Origin: JAHECW01 sp964641415
Lineage (GTDB): Bacteria; Acidobacteriota; Thermoanaerobaculia; Thermoanaerobaculales; Sulfomarinibacteraceae
Assembly (NCBI GenBank): GCA_964641415.1
Contig: CAZXMW010000001.1
Span: 62,001 to 126,000 of the forward strand
DNA length: 64,000 bases
Direction of reading: 5' to 3'
Shown here: positions 45,321 through 53,814 of the stretch, piece after piece
How positions within the stretch are numbered: the first letter of the stretch is position 1
Layout: each line of letters begins with the position of its first letter
Notes under the pieces: model-generated
Told to the model about the DNA's origin: nothing
What the model saw: the letters and a program-made list of their open reading frames with translations, nothing else
Database searches by the model: none
Position numbers and translations under genes: made by a program

Positions 45321-47909
45321 ATGGGGGGCTCCGTGCGGGCGAGAACGGCGCCGGTTGCCGCGCTGCTTGCGGTCACTGTGCTCGCAGCGCTCCCGGCGTC
45401 GGCGGCGTCCATCGCCGCGACTCTCCTCGCCGACATCGCGCCGGCCGAGACCGGCATCCTGGTCGGCGTGATCGTCAACGGCGTCGAGGTCGGCTCGGTC
45501 GAGGTCGTGCGACGGGACGGCGAGCTGCTGCTGCCGCTGGTCGAGGTCGTCGAGCTCATCGGCGCCGAGCTCGAGGAGGCCGACGGCGCCGTGGCCGTGT
45601 CGACGCCGATTGGGCGCGTGACGCTCGCGCTTGACGAGGTCGTCCGCGTCGACGGCGTGCTGATGGCGCCGTTCGAACTCTTCGAGGCGCGGCTCGCGAC
45701 CGGTGTCGCCTTCGACCGCCAGGAGTTCGCCCTGCTCTTCGACGTGCCGTGGTCGCGGCCGGGCGAGGCGCCGGGAGCGGCGGCAGCCGCCGAGCTCGGC
45801 CCCGCTGATTTCACCCCGCCGGCAGCGACCCTGGCCACGCTGCAGGCCGACCTCCGGGCCGCCCGCGAGTCCGGGCGGGACGTCTACCAGACCTCGACGG
45901 TGGCCGAGGGCCGGCTCGCCTCGGGCTGGTGGCGGGTCCGTTACGAAGACGACCTCGACACCTCTCATCGCTTCGAGGAGTACTCGTGGCTGCGGACCAG
46001 CGGCCGCCGCCAGCTCCTGCTCGGCCACCAACGGCTGCGGCTGCACCCGATCTTCGACAGTCTCGAGCTCACCGGCGCCCAGCTCGCCTACACCAACGTC
46101 GACCTCGACTCCTTCAGCCGGTCGCGGGAGGCGCGCGAGTTGCTGTCGCGGCGCATGCAGTCGGTGACCACGGTGCGGGGCTTCGGGCCGCCGGGCGGGC
46201 TTGCCGAAATTCGAATCGACGGCGTCCCCCTCGACCGCCGGACCATCGCGCTGAACGGCACCTACGAGTTCACCCAGGTACTGCTGCCGTCGCGCCAGGC
46301 GACCCGGATCGAGGTCTACGTCTACGACCGCTCGAACCTGCTCATCCCGGTGGCGATCGTCGACGAGACCCGGCGCGCCTTCGACCTGCTGATGGAGGAC
46401 GGCGCGGTCGTCCACCAGGGCGGGCTCGGCAGCCAGGGCAACCTGGCGGACGATCAGCGGGAGGTCGCCGGCGACGGCGAGCTCGCGGGCTTCTACCAGC
46501 TCCGCTACGGCGTCAGCGACCGGCTGACGGTGGAGGCCGCCGCCCAGCGGGTCGCCGGTCGTGACCAGCTCCAGGCCGGGGTCGTCGCCCGCCTCGGCGC
46601 GGGCTTGGTCGCCTCGCTCGGCGCCGTCGCCTCCGACGAGGCCCTCGGCTACGACCTCGAGCTCAGCGGCCAGTGGGACCGGTGGTGGCTGCAGGGGAGG
46701 TCCTACGAGACCGAGGAGGGCTTTCGGGTGGCGAGCCCCGACCGCGAGTTCGACCACTATCTCGAGCTCGGGCTCGACGCGGGCCGCCGCCTCGACCTGT
46801 CCCTGATCGCCCGCCGCCGGGACGGTCCGACCGGCGAGGCCGACTACCTCCTGCCGGCGGTCAGCTGGCGGCCGGTCGATTCGATGTCGGTGCGGATCCG
46901 ACCCGACCTCGACGGCCGCTACATGGGCAACCTGTGGTGGCGGATCGACCGTCGAAGCCGGCTCGGCGTCGACGTCCTCGAGGACCTGTCGACCAGCGCC
47001 GAGCTGTCCCGCGACGTCGGCGCAAGGAGTACAGTTCGTCTCGGCGCCGACCTTCGCTCCGGTCTCCCCGACCGCTACTCGGCGACGTACGAGACCGACC
47101 TGGATCTCGCTGCCAGGACGACGCTTTCGGCCGGCGCCCTGGTCGCCGACGGCGAGCTCGGCTACGAGGCCCGGGCGACCATCGGCATCGATCCCGGTTT
47201 TCTGGTCAACGTCGAGATCCGCGACGACCCCTCGCTGCGCGGCTTCGGCGAGGACTCGGGCCGGCGCTACTTCGTCGGGATGTCCATCGACCTCGGCTTC
47301 GCCGGTGGGCGCATCATCCCGGCCCACCGCGGCGCGGTCCGCGACGACCGGGGCGCCATCGCCGGGGTCGTCCGGGCGGCCGAGGACAGCGCCGGCAGGC
47401 GCCGCCTCGACAACGTGCTGGTGCTCGTCGACGGCGCCCGCGGCGGCCGCACCGACGCCAGCGGGACCTTCTTCGCCGGCCGCCTCGCCGCCGGCCTGCA
47501 CGTGGTCGAGCTCGACAGCGAGAACCTGCCCATCGAGCTGGTGCCCGACCGCAGCCGGTGGCTCGTGGAGGTGGCGCCGGGCGCCGTGACCAGAGTCGAC
47601 TTCACGGTCCATGCCGAGTACGGCATCGCCGGCCGGGTCACCGATGCCGCGGGCCGGGCGCTGCCGGGGTGGACGGTGGCGGTGCTCGACTCAGCCGGCC
47701 GGGTGGTCGGCCGGGCCACGACCGACCGCTTCGGGCTGTACCGCGTCGACGGCATGCCGACCGGCGTCTACCAGGTCGGGGTGCTCGACGATCCCACGGC
47801 CGAGACGCCCGAGACCCTGGCGACCCGGGAGATCGAGATCGTCGACGACTTCCTGTTCGGTCAGGACCTGATGCTGCCGTTCGAGGTTCCGGCGCCTCCT
47901 GAGAGCTGA
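45321..47909 (+). CDS. Usher-like outer-membrane protein with carboxypeptidase-regulatory-like C-terminus
   Basis: Product of 862 aa with a signal peptide (AVTVLAALPASAAS). Residues ~30-130 form a small domain (VVRRDGELLLPLVEVVELIG). A usher-type plug/barrel region follows: GFGPPGGLAEIRIDGVPLDR, a YEFTQVLLPSRQATRIEVYV strand pair, then YQLRYGVSDRLTVEAAAQRV, and alternating amphipathic strands to ~670. Two beta-sandwich repeats close the protein, GVVRAAEDSAGRRRLDNVLV and a carboxypeptidase-regulatory type repeat GIAGRVTDAAGRALPGWTVA. Classical ushers are similar in length but end in two plug-like CTDs; here these may be replaced by the regulatory-type folds. Last gene of the sigma-54-driven cluster. 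The assignment as usher rests on order of genes and on the FxxPGGLxxIRIDG-type motif. Confidence 0.65.
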   Translation: MGGSVRARTAPVAALLAVTVLAALPASAASIAATLLADIAPAETGILVGVIVNGVEVGSVEVVRRDGELLLPLVEVVELIGAELEEADGAVAVSTPIGRVTLALDEVVRVDGVLMAPFELFEARLATGVAFDRQEFALLFDVPWSRPGEAPGAAAAAELGPADFTPPAATLATLQADLRAARESGRDVYQTSTVAEGRLASGWWRVRYEDDLDTSHRFEEYSWLRTSGRRQLLLGHQRLRLHPIFDSLELTGAQLAYTNVDLDSFSRSREARELLSRRMQSVTTVRGFGPPGGLAEIRIDGVPLDRRTIALNGTYEFTQVLLPSRQATRIEVYVYDRSNLLIPVAIVDETRRAFDLLMEDGAVVHQGGLGSQGNLADDQREVAGDGELAGFYQLRYGVSDRLTVEAAAQRVAGRDQLQAGVVARLGAGLVASLGAVASDEALGYDLELSGQWDRWWLQGRSYETEEGFRVASPDREFDHYLELGLDAGRRLDLSLIARRRDGPTGEADYLLPAVSWRPVDSMSVRIRPDLDGRYMGNLWWRIDRRSRLGVDVLEDLSTSAELSRDVGARSTVRLGADLRSGLPDRYSATYETDLDLAARTTLSAGALVADGELGYEARATIGIDPGFLVNVEIRDDPSLRGFGEDSGRRYFVGMSIDLGFAGGRIIPAHRGAVRDDRGAIAGVVRAAEDSAGRRRLDNVLVLVDGARGGRTDASGTFFAGRLAAGLHVVELDSENLPIELVPDRSRWLVEVAPGAVTRVDFTVHAEYGIAGRVTDAAGRALPGWTVAVLDSAGRVVGRATTDRFGLYRVDGMPTGVYQVGVLDDPTAETPETLATREIEIVDDFLFGQDLMLPFEVPAPPES

Positions 47910-47928
47910 CGGGGTCGGCGCCTCGGGC

Positions 47929-49296
47929 TCACCGGAGCCCGAGCTGGTCCAGCTTGGTGTACAGGGTCGACCGTGAAATTCCGAGGATCTTGGAAGTGCG
48001 CTGGATGTTGCTGCCGGTGGCCTCGAGGACCCGGCCGATGTGCTCCGCCTCGACCTCGGCCAGGGTCCGGTCGGTGGCCCAGTCCGAGGCTCGGCGCGGC
48101 CGCAGGGTGTCGGGCAGGTGGGCGGGGTTGAGGGTGGCGCCGTCGCCGGCCCGGATCAGGGCCGACTCGACCACGTTGCGCAGCTCGCGCGCGTTGCCGG
48201 GCCACGGGTACTTGAGCAGCAGCTCCTGGGCCCGCGCCGAGATTCGGGTGACCCGCCGCCGGACCACGGGATTGAGCTCGCCGATGAAGTGGTGGGCGAG
48301 CTCGAGAACGTCTTCGTCGCGATCCCGCAGCGGCGGGATGTCGATCCGGAAGACGTTGAAGCGGTAGTACAGATCGGCTCGAAAACGCCCCGAAGCGACC
48401 TCCTCGCCGAGGTCGCTGTGGCTGGCGACGATGAGGCGGACGTCGGTGGAGATCTCCCGGACCCCGCCGACTCTCCGGAAGGTCTGGCTCTCCACCGCCT
48501 TGAGCAGCTTGCTCTGGGCCTGCAGGTTGAGCTCGGCGATCTCGTCGAGAAACACGGTCCCGCCGCGGGCGATCTCGAGCAGGCCGGGCTTGCGGTCGGT
48601 GGCGCTCGTGAACGCGCCCTTCTCGTGCCCGAACAGCTCCGACTCCACCAGCTGCTCGGGCAGGCTCGCGCAGTTGACCACCGTCAGCGGGCCCGTGGCC
48701 CGCCGCGAAAGCCGGTGAATGCCGCGGGCGACGATGTCCTTGCCGGTTCCGGTCTCGCCGTGGAGGACGACCGCCGAGTCGGTCTCGGCGACCGCCGCGA
48801 CCAGCTCGCGCACCCCGGCGATGGCGTCGCTTCCGCCGACCAGCTCGGACAGCACGCCGTTGTGCGCGGCCCGCGACGTGTTCGCAGCCTGGTAGATCGA
48901 GACCCGGGACAGCGCCCGGTGGCGCTCGAGGGTCTGACCGACGGCGCTGAGCAGCACATCGAACGACACCGGTTTCGGCAGGAAGTTGTCGGCGCCGCGG
49001 AGCATCGCCTCGACCACGGTCCGGGTGTCGGTCTGCCCGGTGAGGATGATCACCGAGATCAGCTCGTCGCTGTCCTTGATCGTCGGCAGCACGTCGATGC
49101 CGTCCTGGTCGGGCAGGCCGAGGTCGAGCAGGACCAGCTCCGGATCGTGGCGGGCGAGGTGGTCGAGAGCGGCCTGCGCCGCCCCCACGGTTGTCACCGA
49201 GTAGCCCTCGGCTGTCAGCCATTCGGACAGCATCTCGGCGGTGCGCGGGTCGTCCTCGACGACGAGGACGCGACCGGTGGCTGGTTGTGACGCCAT
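47929..49296 (-). CDS. NtrC-family sigma-54 activator (REC-AAA+-Fis HTH)
   Basis: Product of 455 aa from ATG 49296. The receiver domain has phosphoacceptor Asp58 (LVLLDLGLPDQDG). The AAA+ domain has Walker A GETGTGK (180-186), the sigma-54 contact loop as GAFTSA (227-232, usually GAFTGA), Walker B GGTVFLDE, and the R-finger region FRADLYYRFNVFRI. The C-terminus is a Fis-type helix-turn-helix (NIQRTSKILGISRSTLYTKL). It should bind inverted repeats upstream of -24/-12 promoters and drive open-complex formation when phosphorylated. It is convergent with the usher-like gene and divergent from the small secreted protein. Sites of the TGTCCGGA type lie before its own promoter and before both sigma-54 promoters that flank it. 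No kinase gene is adjacent. Confidence 0.93.
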   Translation of the reverse strand: MASQPATGRVLVVEDDPRTAEMLSEWLTAEGYSVTTVGAAQAALDHLARHDPELVLLDLGLPDQDGIDVLPTIKDSDELISVIILTGQTDTRTVVEAMLRGADNFLPKPVSFDVLLSAVGQTLERHRALSRVSIYQAANTSRAAHNGVLSELVGGSDAIAGVRELVAAVAETDSAVVLHGETGTGKDIVARGIHRLSRRATGPLTVVNCASLPEQLVESELFGHEKGAFTSATDRKPGLLEIARGGTVFLDEIAELNLQAQSKLLKAVESQTFRRVGGVREISTDVRLIVASHSDLGEEVASGRFRADLYYRFNVFRIDIPPLRDRDEDVLELAHHFIGELNPVVRRRVTRISARAQELLLKYPWPGNARELRNVVESALIRAGDGATLNPAHLPDTLRPRRASDWATDRTLAEVEAEHIGRVLEATGSNIQRTSKILGISRSTLYTKLDQLGLR

Positions 49297-49306
49297 GTCG
49301 GTCTCA

Positions 49307-49334
49307 ATTGTACCTGATGTCGCCGGGTTGTCAC
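49307..49334 (-). promoter_or_regulatory. Sigma-70-type promoter of the NtrC-family gene
   Basis: On the minus strand, GTGACA (49329-49334) and TACAAT (49307-49312) are separated by 16 bases. Initiation would fall a few bases before the ATG at 49296, so the mRNA may be nearly leaderless. The TGTCC-type site at 49357-49373 lies just upstream of the -35. Confidence 0.55.
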
Positions 49335-49356
49335 AGGCGTCCGAAGCCGGGACGCC

Positions 49357-49373
49357 TGGCCGGAATCCGGACA
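49357..49373. promoter_or_regulatory. TGTCCGGA-type site next to the activator's own promoter
   Basis: TGGCCGGAATCCGGACA matches the 17-bp palindrome in 15 positions. It is placed for autoregulation of the activator, and 103 bases from the site at 49460. Confidence 0.6.
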
Positions 49374-49459
49374 GTCCCCGGACATCCGCCCCGACGCCGC
49401 CCAGGACGCCCGACAGCACGGGCGAGGGCCGACTCCGGCTCCTGCCGCGCCGGCGAGAG

Positions 49460-49476
49460 TGTCCGGATATTGGACA
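49460..49476. promoter_or_regulatory. TGTCC palindrome upstream of the small secreted protein gene
   Basis: TGTCCGGATATTGGACA; the arms extend to AGTGTCC/GGACACT. It is centred 87 bases upstream of the sigma-54 promoter at 49555. Confidence 0.7.
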
Positions 49477-49554
49477 CTTTCTGAGTCGGTTCCGGAGTCG
49501 TCTGTGAGGTTTTAACTATTTGAGAAACAATAACTTGATGACTTCTTGACGGAG

Positions 49555-49570
49555 TGGCATCGGACTTGCT
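49555..49570 (+). promoter_or_regulatory. Sigma-54 promoter of the small secreted protein gene
   Basis: TGGCATCGGACTTGCT has TGGCA, TTGCT and exact GG-N10-GC spacing. The predicted start near 49581 leaves a 16-base leader with GGAGG before the ATG at 49597. Confidence 0.85.
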
Positions 49571-49596
49571 CAGGTTCGGGGTACACGGAGGCTACG

Positions 49597-50001
49597 ATGA
49601 TCCGCCGACCTGCGACGTCCCAGACCGAGCCCGCCACCCGCGCGGCCCTCCTGGGCCTGTGCTCCCTCGCCCTCCCGATCGCCCTCCTGGTCAGCCCACC
49701 CCCCGTCGCAGGCGCGTCCGGATCGGTGTCCGTCACGATTCGTGTCGAGGTCGACCCGGTCGATCTCCACGGCGGTGGTCTCCTCGATGGCGCGCGCGCA
49801 GGCGCCGACGAGGTCGCCGCCCTGCTCGCCCCGGTCCTACGCCGATCGTTGGCGGCGCGCTATGCGCCTTCCGAGATCGACCGGATCGTCGACTCCGTCG
49901 CCGACGACTGCGTCGTCGTGCGAGACGGCGAGGTCGTTGCGCGGACATCGACCGATCCGGCGTCGCTGAGCCGCGACGGCGAGAGTGTGTTCATCCTCTG
50001 A
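49597..50001 (+). CDS. Small secreted protein of unknown function
   Basis: Product of 134 aa. The ATG at 49597 has GGAGG five bases upstream and lies just downstream of the predicted sigma-54 transcript start, so earlier in-frame starts are excluded. A signal peptide (ALLGLCSLALPIALLVSPPP) ends near VAGA. The mature part, ~95 residues, starts with a beta strand pair (SVSVTIRVEVDPVDLHGGGL) and has an Arg-rich helix (VAALLAPVLRRSLAARYAPS) with one Cys. I recognise no family. Its shared control with the chaperone-usher cluster suggests a surface or periplasmic accessory of that system. The HEAT-PilT gene begins 87 bases later and may be read from the same promoter. Confidence 0.65.
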   Translation: MIRRPATSQTEPATRAALLGLCSLALPIALLVSPPPVAGASGSVSVTIRVEVDPVDLHGGGLLDGARAGADEVAALLAPVLRRSLAARYAPSEIDRIVDSVADDCVVVRDGEVVARTSTDPASLSRDGESVFIL

Positions 50002-50088
50002 ACACCGCAGGATCATGAAAGGGCAAGGAAGGGGCGAGAGCAGCCATGGCAGCCGGCTGGTTCGGGCGACGCAAGGTGGTACCCTGAA

Positions 50089-52599
50089 ATGAGCATGCCG
50101 GTTCGAAGCAACAAGCTCGCCATGCCGCCCGAGCAGGCGATGCGCGCGCTGCGGCGCGGCGAGTTCGAGTCCAGCGATGAGCGCGACTGGCTGCTCGACG
50201 TGGTCAGCCAGGCGCAGGTCTCCGAGCCGCGCGAGTTTCTCTGGATGCTGTTCACGCCCGACCGTTCGCTGCGCGAAGCGGGCTCGGAGCTGGCCCGCGG
50301 TTGCCGCGACGTGACGCTGGTGGATCGCTTCGTCGAGCACTGCCGGCGCGCGCCGGACGCCGCGGTTCGTGCCGCCTGCGCGGGCCTGTTCGCGGCTGCT
50401 GTGCCGGGTACCGAGCAACGCCTGCTCGAGCTGGCGTCGTGCGACGACCCGATTGTCGCCGGTCTGGTCAACCGCATCGCCGCAGAGGCGCCGCCGTCGA
50501 GGGCGCTCGAACCTCTGTACTGGCAGCTCGCACGCTCCGGCGCCACCGCCGGCCAGCGCGTCGTCTTCATCGAGCGGCTCGCGGCCCTGGGCCTCGACCA
50601 GGGCGGCCTGGACCGGTGGCGGGAGCTCGCCGACGACGAGGAGACGCCGGTGCGCGAGGCGGCGCTGAGCGTGCTCGCGGCGACGGCCGCAGAGAGCTGT
50701 GTGGAGCTCCTGATCGCGGCGTTGCCGGAGGTCGGATACGGGGTCCAGCAGCACCTCATCGCCGGTATCGCGAGCGTCGCCGTCGCCCGGGGTCCCGAGT
50801 TCGCCGACCGCGTCCTGCCCCTGATGGCATCCGGCGATCCCGGGACCCGGACCGCCGTGCTCAAGATCCTGCTGCAGATGGGGGACCGGAGGGAGCTGGT
50901 CAAACGATATCTGAACTTCTCGCGCACGCTCGCGGGCTGGATCCGGGACCGCGCGCTCGAGTCGATGCGGGAGTTCGGCCCCGATCTCGCCGAGCCGACC
51001 ATCGAGCTGCTCGGCGATCCCGACGAGTCGGTGCGGGGCGCGGCGGTCCTGGTTGCGAGCTCCTTCGAGGACCCGAGGGTCGTGCCGGCCACCCTGCCGT
51101 TGCTCGAGGACCCGGACTGGTGGGTGAGGATCACCGCCGCCGAAAGCCTGGGCCGGATCGGCGACCCCCGGGCGGTTGCCGCCCTGTGCGAGGTGCTCGA
51201 CGAGCCCGAGACGCGGTGGGCGGCAGTGGAGGCCCTCGGGCGGATCGGCGATGCCCGGGCGCTGCCGGCGCTCGGCAAGCTGCTCAAGGACCCCGCCGCC
51301 GAGGTCCGCATCGAGGTCCTGCTCGCGCTGCGCAACTTCCGGCACCCGCGCATCCTCAAGGTGATCACCGGGGTCGCGGCCAACGATCCCGACCGAGTCG
51401 TGCGGGCGCGCGCCCTGGAGATTGCCGAGGAGCTCGCGACCCGCGACGAGACCGAGCTCGACGACCACAAGGCGCTGAAGGCCCGGGCGCACCGGCTCGG
51501 GGTGTCCGACGGCGAGCCGAGGCTCCACGGCCTGCTCGTGACGACCCGGGAGCGGGAGGCATCGGACCTCCACCTGTCGGTCGGATGCGAGCCCACGATC
51601 AGGCTCGGCGCCGATCTCATCGGGCTCGGCGGGCCGCCCATGACCGCCGCCGACACCGAGATCCTGGTTCGCGGCATCCTCACCGAGGACCAGCTGTCTC
51701 GATTGCGGCGGGACCGCCAGATCGACCTCTGCTACTACATCCCCCGGGCCGGCCGCTACCGGGCCAACGTCTTCGTGGACCACAAGGGGACCAATGCCGT
51801 CTTCCGGGTCATCGCCGAAAAGCCGCCGACGATCACCGACGTCGGCCTGCCCTCGCACGTCGCGGACATCGCATCCCACCACCAGGGGCTGGTGCTCGTG
51901 TGCGGTCCGGCAGGCAGCGGCAAGACCACCACCCTCGCCGCCCTGGTCAACCTGTTCAACGAGACCAGGCACCTGCACGTGATCACCCTCGAGGATCCGG
52001 TGGAGTTCGTGCATCCGTTCAAGAACTGTCTCGTCAACCAGCGCGAGGTCGGCAGCCACACGCGGTCCTTCGCCCGGGCGCTGCGGGCGGCCCTGCGCGA
52101 GGATCCCGACCTGATCATGATCGGCGACCTGCGCGACACCGAGGCGATGGCTCTCGCCCTGACCGCGGCCGAGACCGGCCACATCGTCTTCGGCACCCTC
52201 AACTCGGTGGACGCGGTCAAGGCGGTGGGCCGCGTCATCTCGTCGTTTCCGGCCAGCCGGCAGGCGCAGATCCGCGCCGCCCTCGCCGACTCGCTGCGGC
52301 TCGTGATCGCGCAGCGGCTGCTGCCAGGGACCGAACCCGGGGCGCGGGTCGCCTGCTTCGAGATCCTCAAGGGCACGCTGTCGGTGAGCCACCTGATTCG
52401 CGAGGACAAGCTCGTCCAGCTGACCTCGGCGATGCAGGTGGGACGGAGCAAGGGCATGCAGCTGTTCGACGACGCCCTCAAAGACCTGGTCCGCCGTGAG
52501 CGGATCGCGCCCGAGACCGCCTACCTCGCCGCCAACGACAAGGACGCCTTCGAGCCGCTGGTGTCGGAGGAGTTCCTCGCGAGCCGGACCTTCCTGTGA
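50089..52599 (+). CDS. HEAT-repeat/PilT fusion ATPase
   Basis: Product of 836 aa. Residues ~1-480 are a run of helical HEAT-like repeats, clearest at ~300-460 (DPRVVPATLPLLEDPDWWVR; GDPRAVAALCEVLDEPETRW; GDARALPALGKLLKDPAAEV). Residues ~490-836 are a PilT-type retraction ATPase: ASDLHLSVGCEPTIRLG, Walker A GPAGSGKTT with Lys612, HVITLEDPVEFVH, the Asp-box REDPDLIMIGDLRD, a His-box-like AETGHIVFGTLNSVDAVKAV, and the QAQIRAALADSLRLVIAQRL helix. PilT proteins are usually ~340-400 aa, so the HEAT half is an addition that could dock onto a pilus base or regulator. The canonical GExRD reads GDLRD. A second PilT follows 13 bases downstream. Confidence 0.85.
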   Translation: MSMPVRSNKLAMPPEQAMRALRRGEFESSDERDWLLDVVSQAQVSEPREFLWMLFTPDRSLREAGSELARGCRDVTLVDRFVEHCRRAPDAAVRAACAGLFAAAVPGTEQRLLELASCDDPIVAGLVNRIAAEAPPSRALEPLYWQLARSGATAGQRVVFIERLAALGLDQGGLDRWRELADDEETPVREAALSVLAATAAESCVELLIAALPEVGYGVQQHLIAGIASVAVARGPEFADRVLPLMASGDPGTRTAVLKILLQMGDRRELVKRYLNFSRTLAGWIRDRALESMREFGPDLAEPTIELLGDPDESVRGAAVLVASSFEDPRVVPATLPLLEDPDWWVRITAAESLGRIGDPRAVAALCEVLDEPETRWAAVEALGRIGDARALPALGKLLKDPAAEVRIEVLLALRNFRHPRILKVITGVAANDPDRVVRARALEIAEELATRDETELDDHKALKARAHRLGVSDGEPRLHGLLVTTREREASDLHLSVGCEPTIRLGADLIGLGGPPMTAADTEILVRGILTEDQLSRLRRDRQIDLCYYIPRAGRYRANVFVDHKGTNAVFRVIAEKPPTITDVGLPSHVADIASHHQGLVLVCGPAGSGKTTTLAALVNLFNETRHLHVITLEDPVEFVHPFKNCLVNQREVGSHTRSFARALRAALREDPDLIMIGDLRDTEAMALALTAAETGHIVFGTLNSVDAVKAVGRVISSFPASRQAQIRAALADSLRLVIAQRLLPGTEPGARVACFEILKGTLSVSHLIREDKLVQLTSAMQVGRSKGMQLFDDALKDLVRRERIAPETAYLAANDKDAFEPLVSEEFLASRTFL

Positions 52600-52612
52600 G
52601 GGTGGTGGCGAC

Positions 52613-53674
52613 GTGACCGAGAAACGCCGGATCGACCGTTTTCTGAAGCTGATGAACGACCGGGGTGCGTCCGACTTCCACCTCACGGTCGGCCGGCCGC
52701 CCATGCTCCGGGTCTCCGGGGCGATTCAGCAGGTCCGCTACCGGACCATCCGGGAGGTCGACTTCACCGAGCTCCTGGAGCCCGTCACGCCGGCCGAGGC
52801 GTGGGCCGAGTTCCAGGACACCGGCGACGCCGACTTCGCGTACGAGCTGCCGGACGTCGCTCGCTTCAGGGTCAACCTGTTCCGCCAGCAGCGCGGCTCG
52901 GGAGCGGTGCTCAGGGTCGTGCCGTCGAGGATCATGAATCTGGAGCAGCTCGGCCTGCCCCGGCAGATCCGCCGCGTGGTCGACATCCGCAGTGGGCTCG
53001 TGCTGGTCACCGGGCCCACCGGTTCCGGCAAGTCGACCACGCTGGCCGCGATCATCGACCTCATCAACGAGACTCGCAGCTTCCACATCATCACCATCGA
53101 GGAGCCGATCGAGTTCGTCCACCACAACAAGCGCAGCATCATTCACCAGCGCGAGGTCGGTCGCCACGCGGCGAGCTTCACCGATGCGCTCCGGGTCGCC
53201 GGCCGACAGGATCCCGACATGATCCTGGTCGGCGAGATGCGCGACTCGGAGACGATCTCGATGGCCCTCCAGGCGGCGGAGAAGGGGACCATCGTCTTCG
53301 GCACCCTGCACACGAACTCGGCGGTCCGGACGGTAGATCGGATCGTCAACTCGTTCCCCGCCGACGAGCAGGCTGGGATTCGCGGCGTTCTCGGCGACAG
53401 CCTGCGGGCGGTCATCGCCCAGCAGCTCCTGCCGCGGGTCAACGGCGGGCGGGTCGCGGCGATCGAGTTCTTCCTCGGCTCGCCGGCATCGGCGAACATC
53501 ATCCGCGAGGGCCGCAGCTCGCAGCTGACCTCGCTCATCCAGACCGGCGTCAGGGACGGCATGATCGAGATGGACCAGTCGATCCGCGCTCTCTACGAAG
53601 CGGGCGTCGTCAGCGGCCGCGCCGCCTACGACAAAGCCATCGACAAGGAGCAGTTCAAGGACCTGCCGAGATGA
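52613..53674 (+). CDS. pilT: Type IV pilus retraction ATPase PilT
   Basis: Product of 353 aa, standard for PilT. The GTG at 52613 is used: it follows the upstream stop by 13 bases, has GGTGG before it, and gives the usual start (FLKLMNDRGASDFHLTVGRP). Motifs: Walker A GPTGSGKST with Lys140, HIITIEEPIEFVHHNKRSII, Asp box RQDPDMILVGEMRD, His box EKGTIVFGTLHTNSAVRTVD, and the AIxxxQLLPR-type helix (AVIAQQLLPR). It forms a hexamer at the pilus base and powers pilus disassembly for twitching. PilT and PilU-type pairs encoded together are common; here the partner carries HEAT repeats. I cannot tell from sequence which of the two is the main motor. Confidence 0.88.
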   Translation: MTEKRRIDRFLKLMNDRGASDFHLTVGRPPMLRVSGAIQQVRYRTIREVDFTELLEPVTPAEAWAEFQDTGDADFAYELPDVARFRVNLFRQQRGSGAVLRVVPSRIMNLEQLGLPRQIRRVVDIRSGLVLVTGPTGSGKSTTLAAIIDLINETRSFHIITIEEPIEFVHHNKRSIIHQREVGRHAASFTDALRVAGRQDPDMILVGEMRDSETISMALQAAEKGTIVFGTLHTNSAVRTVDRIVNSFPADEQAGIRGVLGDSLRAVIAQQLLPRVNGGRVAAIEFFLGSPASANIIREGRSSQLTSLIQTGVRDGMIEMDQSIRALYEAGVVSGRAAYDKAIDKEQFKDLPR

Positions 53675-53814
53675 GCGCCTGAGCGGTCGCGGGTCCGGCC
53701 CGGGCGCGGTCGGATGGGCGTGGCGACCCCCCCCCTGCTGCGACCCGCCCGGGACGCGGGAGCGGGCCGTGCGCCCGCAGCGCTTTCCTGCCGGAGTCGG
53801 CAGCGCCGGGAGCG

